This document shows positions 1 through 11,914 of a DNA stretch of 64,000 bases, one piece after another (the first letter of the stretch is position 1; every line of letters begins with the position of its first letter). Origin of the DNA: Clostridium_I sp963725425. GTDB lineage: Bacteria > Bacillota > Clostridia > Clostridiales > Clostridiaceae. Below the pieces are notes generated by a model. It searched no databases. It saw only the letters and a list, made by a program, of their open reading frames with translations, and had not been told where the DNA came from. A program made the translations under genes and the position numbers. The stretch covers positions 124,001 through 188,000 of the forward strand of contig CAVRYJ010000043.1 of NCBI GenBank assembly GCA_963725425.1. Direction: 5' to 3'.

Positions 1-1725
1 AGTTTCATCATCGTCAAAAGTATCCTCATAAGCTGCCTTTTCTTCATCAGATAACTTATCATACTTTATTCCATCTTTCATTAACTTTGATTCATATTCT
101 AAAGCCTCAAAACTTACAAGATATTTATCCCCTACAGCCTTTTTTAATTCATAGGCATAAGTTGGAACTCCACTTTCTAAATCAAATATGCTGTAGGTGT
201 TTTTATCTATATCATCTTTTGGAGTTGCAGTTAAGCCTAAAAGATAAGCATCAAAATAATCAAATATAGCTTTGAATTTTTTATAAATACTTCTATGTGA
301 TTCATCCACTATTATCAAATCAAAATGTCCAGGAGTAAATAATCTATTTCCGTTTTTAGACTTTGTATCATCTATGGCGTTCATCATAGTAGGATAGGTG
401 GAAAATATCATTCTTGATTCTTCTGGATTGTCTTTATTGTCCAGTAAATTACATAGTGCTAAATCTGGTGAAAGTTTTGAAAAACTGTTTTTTGCTTGCT
501 TTACTAAGGCTGTTCTATCTGTTAAAAACAATACATTTTTAATAAAGTTAGCCCTTGTTAACACATCTACTATTGATATTGCCGTTCTTGTTTTTCCACT
601 GCCTGTAGCCATTACTAAAAGCATTTTCCTTTGCCCTTTTTCTAAAGCTTCACATACTGAAATTATTGCTTCCTTTTGATAATATCTATTTGCTATACTA
701 TCTTTAATTTGAATTTGTTCAAAGGATTTTTTACTTGTTCTTCTATCAATTATTAATTGCAGTTCTTCTTTTTCAAAGAATCCATAAACTCTTCTTTCTG
801 AATTTCCATTAAAATCATCCCATATATAGGTTTCAAAACCATTGGTATAAAATATTATAGGTCTTTGATTAAACTGTTTTTCTAAGCAATCAGCATATAA
901 TTTTGCCTGTTGCTGTCCCACCTTTGGATCTTTACTACTTCTTTTGGCTTCTACAACTGCTACTGGTTTACCGTTAGCTCCATATAATACATAATCTACA
1001 TAACCAAGACCTGTATCCGTTGGCATAGTTGTAACTTTAATCTCTTCACCAATATCTTGTCCAAAATTCCATCCAGCAAGTTTAAGTTCAACATCTATGT
1101 ATCTTTTTCTTGTTTCAATCTCACAAATTTCATCTATATTAAAGTCATAATTTTCAGGGCTAGCATTATCTTTTCTTTTTTCTGTTAGATCTTTTCTAAG
1201 ATCTTCATTTTGTGCTATTATTTCTTCAAGTTTTTTGTCCTTTGAGCTTAACTTTTCATAAAGGTCTTGAAGTTCTTCTGGTCTAGTTCTCTTTTCTTCA
1301 CCTTGTAATAAAATATCCTCGTCAAACTCTCCAGCAGTATATTCATCAGCATAACAATAATCAATCCATGAGATAAATTGATGAAGGTTATGAAGTGCAA
1401 GAATTGCTTCTTCTCGTTTAATATTAGAATTTGTATGGACAGCTACATTTCCAAGACTAACTATGTATTTTAGTAACCTTAACAGTTTTGAATCTACAAG
1501 AATAATAAAACTATTGTCATGAATTAAGCTTGATAATTTATCTTGATAGGGTAATTTTAAATCTTGATCAAAGCTATATACCCATTTCACAGATAGCTCC
1601 AAAGCTCTTCTTGTAAGAATTGCACAAGTAGCTGGACTTACTAATATACTTTTTTCAGCTTCAATACAGGCTGTTGCGAAACTTTTAAAAATCTCTTTAC
1701 CACTTAAAAAATCAAAATTCCCCAA
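1..1725 (-). CDS. hsdR: Type I restriction enzyme R subunit (partial, C-terminus off window)
   Basis: This is the ATP-dependent translocase and nuclease subunit of a type I restriction-modification complex. About 575 codons are open from a TTG start at 1725, preceded by AGGGGG nine bases upstream; no ATG lies between it and an upstream in-frame stop. The N-terminal ~180 residues are a helical region. A PD-(D/E)XK nuclease core follows, with VDYVLY and VVEAKR about 15 residues apart. Next come Walker A (ATGSGKTRTA), the DEAH-like box (IIVDESHRS) and motif III (LLGLTATP). The protein continues beyond base 1, so the second RecA lobe and the C-terminal HsdM-contact region are not visible. It is the last gene after hsdM and hsdS, 115 bases after hsdS. 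The family assignment is secure; the start codon is inferred. Confidence 0.93.
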   Translation of the reverse strand, partial: MGNFDFLSGKEIFKSFATACIEAEKSILVSPATCAILTRRALELSVKWVYSFDQDLKLPYQDKLSSLIHDNSFIILVDSKLLRLLKYIVSLGNVAVHTNSNIKREEAILALHNLHQFISWIDYCYADEYTAGEFDEDILLQGEEKRTRPEELQDLYEKLSSKDKKLEEIIAQNEDLRKDLTEKRKDNASPENYDFNIDEICEIETRKRYIDVELKLAGWNFGQDIGEEIKVTTMPTDTGLGYVDYVLYGANGKPVAVVEAKRSSKDPKVGQQQAKLYADCLEKQFNQRPIIFYTNGFETYIWDDFNGNSERRVYGFFEKEELQLIIDRRTSKKSFEQIQIKDSIANRYYQKEAIISVCEALEKGQRKMLLVMATGSGKTRTAISIVDVLTRANFIKNVLFLTDRTALVKQAKNSFSKLSPDLALCNLLDNKDNPEESRMIFSTYPTMMNAIDDTKSKNGNRLFTPGHFDLIIVDESHRSIYKKFKAIFDYFDAYLLGLTATPKDDIDKNTYSIFDLESGVPTYAYELKKAVGDKYLVSFEALEYESKLMKDGIKYDKLSDEEKAAYEDTFDDDET

Positions 1726-1840
1726 ACTATTTATCCCCCTAAAAATACGTTTAATATTTATAAATTATGTTTGATAGTTATATTAGCTTGTAAATTATCA
1801 ACACGACTTAAGACTTTACCCACAAAATTTCATTAGCATT

Positions 1841-3022
1841 TTAGTTAAATATTTCACCATTAAATGCTTTTTGCATTACGGAATTGAAGTTATTTTCTAG
1901 TTGTATTAAGCTTTGCTGTAGTAATTCTTTTTGCTTTTCTATGCTGTCTACTAAATTTTCAAATTTGTTTTGGAGTTCTATTGGCGGAATATATATATTG
2001 ATACTCTTCAATTCTTCTGCATTTATATTTGCCATACCAACTATACATTTAGCCATATTTAATAGCGTAGATTTTGTATATTTTGTGTTCATATATGTTG
2101 CAATAAATGTTCCATTAGCACGATTATTTGGTATCATTTTGATTAAATATCCAGCAAATGCCATAGGCTTATCTTTTTTATATACAGCCGTTTTGCCAAC
2201 TAGTTCCTTGCTATTCGTTCTATTGAATAAAACTTCGCCTTTATAAACTAAATATTTTTCCTGATCTTTTTTATCCAAATCGACATACTTAATGCTATTA
2301 AAATTCCAATCACCGTTATAAGTAATATTATTCATACGAAGCATTTCAAACTCTCCATTATTCAAATCCGCTTTGCTACTAGTTCCATATTGTGTCTTAA
2401 TTATTATGTCTTCTATTTTTCCATTATCCCACCCCATAGGATTGCAACTTGGATCTCCGAACATATCATAAAAGACACTTTTTATTAATTCATCTAATGC
2501 TTCTATTTGAATTTTTCTTTTATCTATTAATTCTTGAGCTTTGTCAAGAATATTTGAAATTATTAGTTGTTTTTTTAAATCAGGAACATATATAGATAAA
2601 TTCTCTATACCACTAGGACTAATATTAGGTTGTGCTGCACCCATAGCATTAATTAAAATTATACCTTGTAATTTATTCATATAATGATACATATATCTAT
2701 TATTTAACCTTTTAGTTGGTACAATTTTACCTACACGCTGATTTAATAATGCAATTCTATCATTATCATAAATCCCAAATTTTCCAGTAGTTGCTCCTGA
2801 TAGTGCTACTAAAATATCACCTTTTCTAATGATATATTTTTCGTATTTATATAATAAACTTACATCAATACAAACATTATTCTGTGATATATTTACTTTG
2901 TTACTTGAAATATCACCTATCCTTATAATTGGAATACCATTAGCTATGAAGTAATTGCTTTTAAAAGCGTACCCGCCTTTAATTTCACAAACATCTTTAA
3001 GTTTACAATATATTTCTTTCAT
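1841..3022 (-). CDS. hsdS: Type I restriction-modification specificity subunit S
   Basis: This is the DNA-recognition subunit that gives the HsdM/HsdR complex its bipartite target. At 393 aa it has the usual two-target-recognition-domain layout. TRD1 begins with KLKDVCEIKGGYAFKS and is followed by a conserved helical spacer (about residues 150-190, QLIISNILDKAQELIDKRK). TRD2 begins near WDNGKIEDIIIKTQYG, and a second helical spacer near the C-terminus contains ELQNKFENLVDSIEKQKELL. The ATG lies one base after the hsdM stop (TAATATG), so translation is probably coupled. The recognition sequence cannot be read from the protein. No inverted repeats or second hsdS copy that would suggest phase-variable shuffling are visible nearby. 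Confidence 0.94.
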   Translation of the reverse strand: MKEIYCKLKDVCEIKGGYAFKSNYFIANGIPIIRIGDISSNKVNISQNNVCIDVSLLYKYEKYIIRKGDILVALSGATTGKFGIYDNDRIALLNQRVGKIVPTKRLNNRYMYHYMNKLQGIILINAMGAAQPNISPSGIENLSIYVPDLKKQLIISNILDKAQELIDKRKIQIEALDELIKSVFYDMFGDPSCNPMGWDNGKIEDIIIKTQYGTSSKADLNNGEFEMLRMNNITYNGDWNFNSIKYVDLDKKDQEKYLVYKGEVLFNRTNSKELVGKTAVYKKDKPMAFAGYLIKMIPNNRANGTFIATYMNTKYTKSTLLNMAKCIVGMANINAEELKSINIYIPPIELQNKFENLVDSIEKQKELLQQSLIQLENNFNSVMQKAFNGEIFN

Positions 3023-3023
3023 A

Positions 3024-4481
3024 TTATCCCTCTATCATTCTTTCTAATTCCTCTATACCTGCTACAATTTCTTTCTCTAACCCATTAACCCTCTCCAAAA
3101 TAACACTAGGCGCATCATAAATTACTTCATCATACTCTATTTCCTTATACTTATTAATAGAAAGGTCATAACCGTTATCTCTTATCTCTTCTACCGGTAC
3201 AAAGAATGATTGATCTGTTCTTTTTCTATTTATCTCTTTATCTAAATTGTTGAATCGTTCTGTAATATCATCTATATCATTATCCGCAATAGGATTTCTT
3301 TTATCATCTAAACTATATCCATCAGCTTTCATGTCATAGAACCATACCTTATCTGTTCCTCCAGTACCTGTTTTGGTGAAAATCATAATAGCCGTTGACA
3401 CTCCTGCATATGGCTTAAACACTCCGCTTGGCATTGATATAATAGCTTCTAATTTGTTATTATCTATTATTTCTTGTCTTATTGCTTTATGTCCTCCTGT
3501 TGATCCAAATAGAACTCCATCAGGAACAATTGAAGCTCCTCTTCCACCATTTTTCAATGATCTTAAAAATAAAGCTAAGAATAAAATCTCCGTTTTCTTT
3601 GTTTTAGTTACCTTTAATAAATCTGACGATACGGATTCATAGTCTAAGCTTCCCTTAAAAGGCGGATTTGCTAATACTAATGTAAACTTATCTTTATCAG
3701 TATTCACTTCTGAAAGCGAGTCTTTATATTCAATGTTTGGGTTATCAACCCCATGTAACATCATGTTCATAGCGCCTATTCTAAGCATAGTTCTATCCAT
3801 ATCAAAACCATAAAACATACTATTATTAAAGTGTTCTTTTAAGCCTTTTACTAGAAATAAATTAGCACAATTATCACGCAAATATTGTTGTGCAGATACT
3901 AAAAATCCTGCAGTACCTGCTGCTGGATCTAATATTATATCTTCTGGTGTTGGCTTCATAAGTTTTACCATCATATTAATTATGTGTCTAGGTGTTCTAA
4001 ACTGTCCATTAGTACCTGCTGTAGCAACCTTAGAAAGTAGATACTCATAAAGGTCTCCCTTAGTATCCTTTCCTGCCATATCTATATTATTTATTCCATC
4101 TACTATTTTAGAAAGCATTAATGGAGTGGGTATTTTAAATATAGCATCCCCCATATACTTTGAATATGCAGAAGCCTCATCTCCATGAAGGTTCTTTATA
4201 AATGGAAATACCTCTTCTTGCATTACTCTATACATTTCACTCGCTTCAAAGTCTTTAAATTTACTCCATCTTAAATCTTGTTTATCACTTGGAAACATTC
4301 CGTTAAATTCTAAATGTAAAAATGATGCTTCCTTTTCATTTGTTGTTTCATTATCATCTAAACCTTTTATGAATAAAAGATATGTAAATTGCTCTATAAC
4401 TTCTAATGGATTGCTTATTCCGCCAGTCCAAAATATTTCCCATATTTTATCTACTTTACTTCTTAATTCGCCTGTTATCAT
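3024..4481 (-). CDS. hsdM: Type I restriction-modification DNA methyltransferase subunit M
   Basis: This is the N6-adenine methyltransferase subunit, which modifies host sites and forms the core complex with HsdS. It is 485 aa, normal for the family. An N-terminal helical domain (residues 1-130) is followed by the methylase domain, with SAM-binding motif I DPAAGTAGFLVSA and catalytic motif IV LANPPF (NPPF, typical of gamma-class N6 MTases). The ATG has a GGAGGG Shine-Dalgarno. A long palindrome sits between the start and the upstream A+T-rich promoter region. It is the first gene of the hsdMSR set, downstream of the large helicase gene on the same strand. Confidence 0.95.
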   Translation of the reverse strand: MITGELRSKVDKIWEIFWTGGISNPLEVIEQFTYLLFIKGLDDNETTNEKEASFLHLEFNGMFPSDKQDLRWSKFKDFEASEMYRVMQEEVFPFIKNLHGDEASAYSKYMGDAIFKIPTPLMLSKIVDGINNIDMAGKDTKGDLYEYLLSKVATAGTNGQFRTPRHIINMMVKLMKPTPEDIILDPAAGTAGFLVSAQQYLRDNCANLFLVKGLKEHFNNSMFYGFDMDRTMLRIGAMNMMLHGVDNPNIEYKDSLSEVNTDKDKFTLVLANPPFKGSLDYESVSSDLLKVTKTKKTEILFLALFLRSLKNGGRGASIVPDGVLFGSTGGHKAIRQEIIDNNKLEAIISMPSGVFKPYAGVSTAIMIFTKTGTGGTDKVWFYDMKADGYSLDDKRNPIADNDIDDITERFNNLDKEINRKRTDQSFFVPVEEIRDNGYDLSINKYKEIEYDEVIYDAPSVILERVNGLEKEIVAGIEELERMIEG

Positions 4482-4501
4482 TTGTTTCCCTCCGAAATTA
4501 A

Positions 4502-4537
4502 ATATAATTGCACCAGTTTAAACTGATGCAATTATAT
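4502..4537. promoter_or_regulatory. 36-bp near-perfect palindrome upstream of hsdM
   Basis: Two 18-base arms meet at GTTTAAAC and pair with a single mismatch (the arms read TAATTGCA-C/T-CAGTTT). It lies about 20 bases upstream of the hsdM ATG and overlaps a TATAAT-like sequence reading toward hsdM. No T-run follows it, so it does not look like an intrinsic terminator. An operator for autoregulation of the hsd genes is a reasonable inference, but no controller-protein gene is adjacent. Confidence 0.55.
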
Positions 4538-4652
4538 TATACTCTTTATTAGTGTGTTTTTACATATTTTTCAACATGTTTTGTAAATATTGCCTCCACA
4601 TTTCAAGATTCCCAAATCCATATTTAGCCTATACTTTAGTTCTACATATCTC

Positions 4653-7600
4653 TCACACAACTATCTTCCCGTCAACTTCTTTTAGTCTGCCATTTTCTAA
4701 CAAGTATATACAGGCTTTTTCCATAGCCTGCGTAATATTAATACCAGTACGATTAAAACCAAATGTACGAGCTGTAATAACGTATAAATCGTTTCTTGTT
4801 ATTCCAAAACTTTTTTCTGATATAATAAACATAGCTTCTGCCAGTTCCTCAGTACTGATATAATTAATAGATCTTCCATCTCCACCCAAAGGTGGTATTT
4901 TAACTTTTATTTTGTTAATATTTTTGTCCCAGCAATAATCCCCATCTTTTATTATTACATCTTTAAGATATTTATTTAAAAAATGTTCAACCGATTTTCT
5001 AACTTTAATTGTTGCTTTTCGATTTCCAAATAATGTTGCTACCCTCTTACATAATAATTCATAATGGATAGGACCCTCTTGTTCTACAACATAATTAATA
5101 ACATTAGCAATATATTGTGTCGCATTTTCTAATCTAGGTACTTCATCTATAAGAGTCTCCTTATAATAATCGAAATTATAAGGATTGTTATTATCATCAT
5201 TTTTCTCTATTGTTTCTTCAGTCTTTGTGTATGCTTTTTTTATTGCCAACGCATCCTCCTGAGCTGTTTGTTGATGGACCTTACTTCCATTTACAAAGTT
5301 CCCCGTATTGTATTTAGAAATAGCCACTTCCACAGCATGGAGTAATTTGTCACCCTCAGTTTTAGTATCTTTAACCCAATCTGTTGACCATACTCTATAA
5401 ATATTCCAACCAATATCCTCCATCACAGTTTGACGAAGCCTATCACGCTCTCTTACCGTCCTTGCCCTATGATATGTTGCTCCATCACATTCAATACCTA
5501 GTACAAATATCCCACTAATAGTAGGATGTTGCACTGCCAAATCAATACGATATCCAGAACTTCCAATTTTCGTTTTTACATTGTATCCATTTTTGATCAG
5601 AAAATCATGTATAGCATCCTCAAAGTTTGAATCAACATCAACTGTTTTACTAGACTGTGATTGATCTTTCAAAATTGTTGGACCATTAATAGCAAATTCA
5701 ATGTATTGACGCAACATTCTAACACCCTCTGATTTGATCTTTTCCAATTTAATATCTGTAGGGTGAATAGAACCAACTAATTTAACATTGTATTTTGCAC
5801 GAGTAATAGCAACATTTAATCGTCTATGACCACCATCACGATTAAGTGGACCAAAATTCATAAACATTTCCCCATTCTTATCTTTAGCATAACCTATACT
5901 AAAAATAATAGTATCTCTTTCATCCCCCTGAACATTCTCAATATTTTTAACGAAAATTTCATTTTCATTATCCTCTGAGAAGAATTCTTCATATTTACTG
6001 TTCTGAAGTCTTAATTGTCCTATCTCAGCATCAACAGCCTGTTTCTGTGCTTCACTAAATGTAACTACCCCCAATGAGCGGTTTGGATATTTTTCTAAAT
6101 GTTCAAACACGAGACTAGCAACACGCTTGGCCTCATTTATATTATTTTTTTTACCACCACGATCATAAATACCATTTTCAACATAGATATACTCAACTCC
6201 ATTATCAGGAATTTTATCCATATTTGATGGAAATGTAATAAGTTCGTTATTATATATCTTTGCATTTGAAAATGCTATTAAATCCTCATGCCGACTTCTA
6301 TAATGCCATTTCAAAGTTCTTTCTGGTATTGCGTTAATAGCTTCTTCAAGTACTGAATCATATGCACCAGTATCATCAAATTCTTCATCGTTATCAACAT
6401 CATAATCACCATCATTAGTAGTTGCTGCAAAAAACTTGTTGGTGGCAGTTGCTTACTATCACCTGCAATAATCACTTGTTTACCTCTCATTATCGCACCT
6501 ATGGCATCTTCAGTACACACCTGTGATGCCTCGTCGAAAATAACTGTATCAAAATTATATCCATCTGCCTGTAAAAATAAACTAACAGAAAGTGGCGACA
6601 TCATAAGACAAGGTTTTAAAGCTGTTAATAGAGTAGGAATTTCTTTAAATAATCTTCTAAGTGGCATAATCTTTCGTTGTTTTGTAATCTCTCTCTTTAA
6701 TATTCCAACTTCATCTACTGATGATGTAGCAATATTAGTATTAGGCAACCTATTAATTAATCTTTCTAAAATCCTCAGTCGTGCTATTTTGAATTGTAAT
6801 TTATCAAGCTCTTTGAACTCATTAATTATCAACTCATGAGAATGACTTCTAAACGTATTAACTGCAGGATATAGTGGCATCATTGCATCAAGCCACAACC
6901 TATAAAATCGTTTAAAAAATGTATCAACAATTATCTGATGCGGCATACCTATTTGCTCAACTTTTTCCACAAATTCAGATAATCCTATCCCTCGACATTG
7001 TTGCCTAATACTCCTAAAATCTATCCATTCCTCTAATAAATATAAATTATTAATACTTTTTTCTATTCTACTTAATAATTCATATATGCTTGTACAATAC
7101 AGCCTCTCCCCATTATCAAATAAATCTGCAAACCATGCAAAGTCCGACTTTAGATTTGCATCTTGATTTTTCAATTTTTCACTATATTTAATTGTCCACT
7201 GAGAAAGACTTTTTTCATAACAAACATCATTAATATAGTTCTTTGACAATTCGTATTCATTACTTAGGCTTTTAAATTTATTTGCATATTCCAAAGATGA
7301 AATGACTTTTTCCCATTCAGTGCCTATACCTTTAAACTCAAAATCAAATTTAACTTGTAATTCAGCTGAATGATTTTCTACTATTGCCTCAATTTCTTGT
7401 ATTCTACTAAGCAAAATAATATCAGTCATAATATTTTCAAACTGCATGGCGCCTTTTGAACAACAAGAAAAATCATGATAGTTGGTATAAGCGACTCTAA
7501 CACCATTCCCAATAGCTTCAAGTCTACTTACCAAATTATTAAAATCAACATTTTGATTATCATCAATTTTTAACAAATTATCTAGACGCATAACCATTTC

Positions 7601-10600
7601 TTTATTTTTAATATCATCGATATCATCATTAAACTTAGTAAAAATACCTTGGGTATCTTCAAATGATATAAGATAATCTATTAGCTTATTAGCTATTTGT
7701 TTTTTACCAAAAAACGCTATTATTTGTTCAACAATATCAATATGATCTTTCACATTATTCCAGTCGGTATCCTCACCATCATAATATTCCCCATAATTTT
7801 CTGATAAAGCCATATTGTTTTCACTAAACCATTTTCTTTTTTCACTGACTATTTTTATTGATTTAAAAAGGTCAATGAAATCATTTATCGTAGCTTTATC
7901 CGTCATATCATTATTGATTGAATAATTCAATATACTTTGACAATCATTCTTGATCTCTAAAGAAGTTTTTGCTATATCATTCATTTCATTAAGCAATTCT
8001 GAAATTGGCTGTTTGCTGGCAATTACTCCAAAAATACTTTCAATAAATTCCACCACACTGCTTTTAGTTAATTTAGAAAGAATTGAATGCTGTGTGATTA
8101 ATTTTTCACTTTTGTTATCAATCATTATTTCTTTTAGTTGTTCTGGAATTTTATTCATACCAAAGTACTTTTTTATACTGTCATAATTGGCTCTGCTTTT
8201 ATCAACCAATTCCCAATCAGTATAATTATCCACATATAAGCCACCAAGCATTTCATTTGCAAGAGACTTATTATCAATCAACCACTGTTCCTTTTCTTTT
8301 ATAAGTGATATTTTATTTAGTAAACCTATAATATCTATATCCGACAATTTATTAAGAGGTTCTTTACTAAAACCTCTTAATATTTTTTTATCAGCACTAT
8401 AACTACCTTTCAAAAATTTCAAGAAGCTAGTGTATTGGTTTTTAAACCTAATAGTCATATTTTTGTAATCTATGCTCAAAATGTCTTTATTGTAGTTAGT
8501 TAATAATTCTTTTGTTTCCTTCTCAATTTCTTTATGGACATTTTTCGTTTCAGAAATTACTTTATCAATAATATGATCTTTATTTCCATCAAACCATGCT
8601 AACGTGGGCTTAGTATTTTGAATAACAACAGATATTAGTTCACTTAAAGAAACCAATCCTCTTAGTGTTGGCGTTGATTTAATCCCTATCTTATCTGCAA
8701 GTTCTTCTGATACCTCAACTGCATTAGTTATAATCAAATTAAATTGCCTAATCTTTTTTGCCTGATCATTTGCAAAAGAATATATCTCATATTTATTAAG
8801 TTTTAGGCTATTATCTGTGTTGTTTAAATCACTAATTATTTTTAGTAGATGCGCATAATAGTTTTCAAATTTTGCAATCATTCCATCATAATCTATATTT
8901 AAGATACTTTCATCATAATTTACTTTTATCTTTTTCAATCTATCATATAAAACCAGTTGTTCTTCTTTAGCGACTTCTAATAACTCATCAAGGTGTTGTA
9001 TTTGACCATAATCAAACCATTTTTTTACTGGTTGTGGTTCTTTTATAATAAGTTCTATTAGCCCTTTAATCTCAAACAAAGAACTAATAGATTTTTGCTC
9101 CTCAATACCTAAAATTGATGTTATTGCTATACTTTGCTCATTAATACCCTGAATAAAAGATTTTATTTCTGCAGATTCAGTTATAATAAAATCAGCTTTT
9201 AAAACAATATCCTTATTACTTATGAAATTTTCATCATTCAAATATTCTTTCACATCTGTCATTTTAGATTCAATGTTCATAATTATATCATTAGCATTAA
9301 GTTTTAAAATATTATCTACATACCTATTAAGTAAATTAGCTGTGTTCACCTTATACTCAACAAATAGCTTGAAATATTCCTGTGCATCTGATATTAGAAC
9401 ATCTATATCCCCTGATAACCACTTTATCGGGAATATAGGTGATTTTGATGAAAAATCAAGTAAATCAGTTAATACAAGTATATTATTAACTGTTATATCT
9501 ATGTTCATTCCAGTTTTTTCAATAATACACTCATAGCTCTCGTTTAATTCTTTTAATTTTAATTTCAACCTGCTTAAATTGACCTCTATATCATGTCTAA
9601 GTTCATGTGTTACAACTGGAACATTGCAACCATACCATGGGTTTTCTGAATAACCTTCACTTAACTTTCCTATTGTTTTTGAAAATTCACTTAACAAATA
9701 TCTGTATTTGTTTATCAACTCACTATCTGTATCTCCAATATTTTTTATTCCAAAAATGATATCCTGAGTAGTAGATAATTTTGCGAGTCGTCCATTTGCT
9801 TGGTATATTGAAATATCGAGAGGTGGACATTTTTCGTGTAGTTGATCTTGATATTCATTTAGCTTATCCCTTTTTTCTTCCAAAAGAGATAGTTTATAGA
9901 CTGCATCTTCACTCATACTTATTTTTTCGATACTCAGTGTTTTTGCAAGTTGTTTTATAACTTCTTTTTTGTTTGCTTTATAACTATGCAAAGTAAGACA
10001 AAAATCATCGAGACCAACATCTGTTAATCGCTTTTTAACAACTTCAAGAGCAGCCATTTTTTCTGAGACAAACAATACCTTTTTTCCATCTGAAAGACCT
10101 TCTGCGATAATATTAGTAATAGTTTGACTTTTACCAGTTCCAGGTGGTCCTTGTAGCGCAAAACTTATGCCTTTCTTAGATAAAAGTATTGCATCTTGTT
10201 GACTTGAATCAGCATCTACAACTTGGTATGTATCAATTGGTCTAGTATTTTTGTCATGGTCAAAATTATTGAGTTCATTTGGAACTAAACGAATTTCACT
10301 TTTATCTCCAGAAAGTGCTTTTATAATTGGATTAGATACAATCTTGTCTTTGTTAGTATTAAGATCTTTATACATATTTATTTTTAAAAAAGATAATAAC
10401 GTAAGGTTAACATCTGTACCAACATCCCAATCTTTCTTTTTAGCAATTTCTTTAATTTTTATTAAATATTCAGTTATGTCATCCTCATGCCCGTCAAATT
10501 CGGGTAAGATAATTCCAAAATCATTCTCAAACTTAAACGCTAGGCTTGGATTAACCACTATTTCATCATCATGTAGCTGTAAAACATAAGGATCTGTTAT

Positions 10601-11044
10601 TGATTCCACACTTATAACTACTGGAACAAGAACAAGTGGGGAAGAAATTACAACATCCGAAGTAACACTTTCTTTCCATCGTATTATGCCAAAAGTTAAA
10701 AAAAGTGAATTTATACCTCGCTCCTGTATAGATGTTTTAGCACTTCCACGCAGTGCTTTCAATGTTTTCTGTTGCTCATTCAAAGTATTTTTGGTTTCTA
10801 AGTCTCCTTCTTGAAAGTTGATATTTATTTCCTCTCCATTTTCATCATAAGTAGCTTTTAATGGAAATGGAAATTTAAGCTTACATTCGTCATGAACAAG
10901 TTTCTTATATAAAATATCATAACTAGGGAGAATAATAGCAACACTAGACCTTTTAGTTTCCTTGAAATTTATTAGTCTATTTCTTTTACCCAAATCTAAA
11001 AGACGCTTTTTCCATTGTTCTATTTTTAAATCTAAATCTTGCAT
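4653..11044 (-). pseudogene. Giant SF1 helicase with Vsr/DUF559-like nuclease and DUF3320-type C-terminus, frameshifted
   Basis: Two overlapping frames (6311-11044 and 4653-6314) are halves of one gene. Adding one base to the A6 tract at 6429-6434 restores a continuous 2130-codon frame. Visible in order: a DUF4011-like N-terminus (WKKRLLDLGKRNRLINF); SF1 Walker A (LQGPPGTGKSQT, about residue 298); a very long coiled-coil and helical insertion (about 350-1450); motif II (VIFDEASQV); motif III (IIAGDSKQLPPTSF); motifs V/VI (NVQGDERDT, RLNVAITRAK); a PD-(D/E)XK nuclease of the Vsr/DUF559 type (YRIDLAV, GIECDG, RERDRLRQ); and a winged-helix C-terminus (DUF3320-like). The helicase active site is split from motifs V/VI and the nuclease by the frameshift. 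Such proteins are frequent in defence islands, and hsdMSR follows directly. An anti-phage role is inferred. The lesion may be real, phase-variable or an assembly error. Confidence 0.85.
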
Positions 11045-11097
11045 ATTCTATTTCCCCTTCGTTTATTTACTCAATAATTCCTAAGTTCAACTGACCC

Positions 11098-11126
11098 ATC
11101 ATCAAATTTATACATTAAGTTGTCAA
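11098..11126 (-). promoter_or_regulatory. Weak candidate promoter for the helicase gene
   Basis: On the minus strand a perfect TTGACA -35 (11121-11126) is followed 17 bases later by GATGAT (11098-11103), a 4/6 match to the -10 box. The predicted start lies about 45 bases before the helicase ATG, which has AAGGGG nine bases upstream. The poor -10 keeps confidence low. Confidence 0.3.
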
Positions 11127-11545
11127 TCATATTGTTTTAAGTTAACTTAGTAAAATATCAATATATATAGGTTGTAATTAAATTTCTACAACAAATTAAA
11201 TGCTTGTTTTATTGCCCTTAATAATAAAATATTAAATTGATATGAAGTATAGTTACTACAACTTATATATTAATATATTTTATCTAAATATCGAAGAGCA
11301 TTTCACAATATTAATAATTTTCCTTTTGCCCCTATCACAATAATATAATGTAATCCATATAAATTACAGCAAATATATATACAGTTTGAAGCTTCTAAAA
11401 TTTTATATATGTAAAATCTCAAATTTAAGATATTAATTTTATTTTTCATTTAAATTTACAACTATAAATATGGTTATACTATATCTAATTACTTTATATA
11501 ATACCATTATTCTACATATGATTTTGTTTTTTTTTTAATACGGAG
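11127..11545. other. AT-rich intergenic spacer, no gene seen
   Basis: About 420 bases of very AT-rich sequence lie between the helicase promoter region and the IS3 remnant. No frame with a plausible start and ribosome-binding site, no RNA gene and no copy of the tRNA-Trp 3' end (expected for a prophage attachment site) could be found here. Confidence 0.4.
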
Positions 11546-11830
11546 TCATAATATTAATTTATTGGATTTTATTACTAAATAGTAACTTGATCCTTCACCA
11601 TTTAAATAAGCGTTAACAATCATTTCTTTAAATTCTTTAGAATAAGATTGTTTTTTTGAAGTAGTTGTAAAACATTCTAAATCTTGCTCTCAAAATTGCC
11701 CTACCCAAGTGTATAAAGTTGCATCAGAAATGCCTAAATCAGATTGAATCTGCGCAGCACCTTTTCTTCCTTCTAAAAAGTCTGTAACAGCATCCAATTT
11801 ATCAATATAAGTAAATTTACTTCTAGACAT
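11546..11830 (-). pseudogene. IS3-family (IS150-like) transposase orfA remnant
   Basis: The frame starts with ATG at 11830 and reads MSRSKFTYIDKLDAVTDFLE through a helix-turn-helix (AAQIQSDLGISDATLYTW). It then hits an in-frame TGA at 11690-11692. After the stop the same frame continues with a second HTH start (YSKEFKEMIVNAYLNGEGS), typical of the two-HTH OrfA of IS150-like elements, before similarity fades. OrfB is absent. The upstream side (11850-11900) has an ACAGTTTA/TAAACTGT inverted repeat and the sequence TGACCCTAG, which may be the remaining IS end. It is a dead fragment between the defence island and the prophage. Confidence 0.65.
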
Positions 11831-11914
11831 AAAATAATCCCTCCAAAGTAACAGTTTATGTATTTAAACTGTCTACTTTAGAGGGATCATATCAAACTGA
11901 CCCTAGGCTTAAAA

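Noticed and set aside
1884..2246. Long plus-strand frames opposite hsdS, hsdM, SbcC-like, tex and pdxS genes
   Set aside because: They are mirror frames of strongly supported minus-strand genes, lack SD sites and resemble no protein family.
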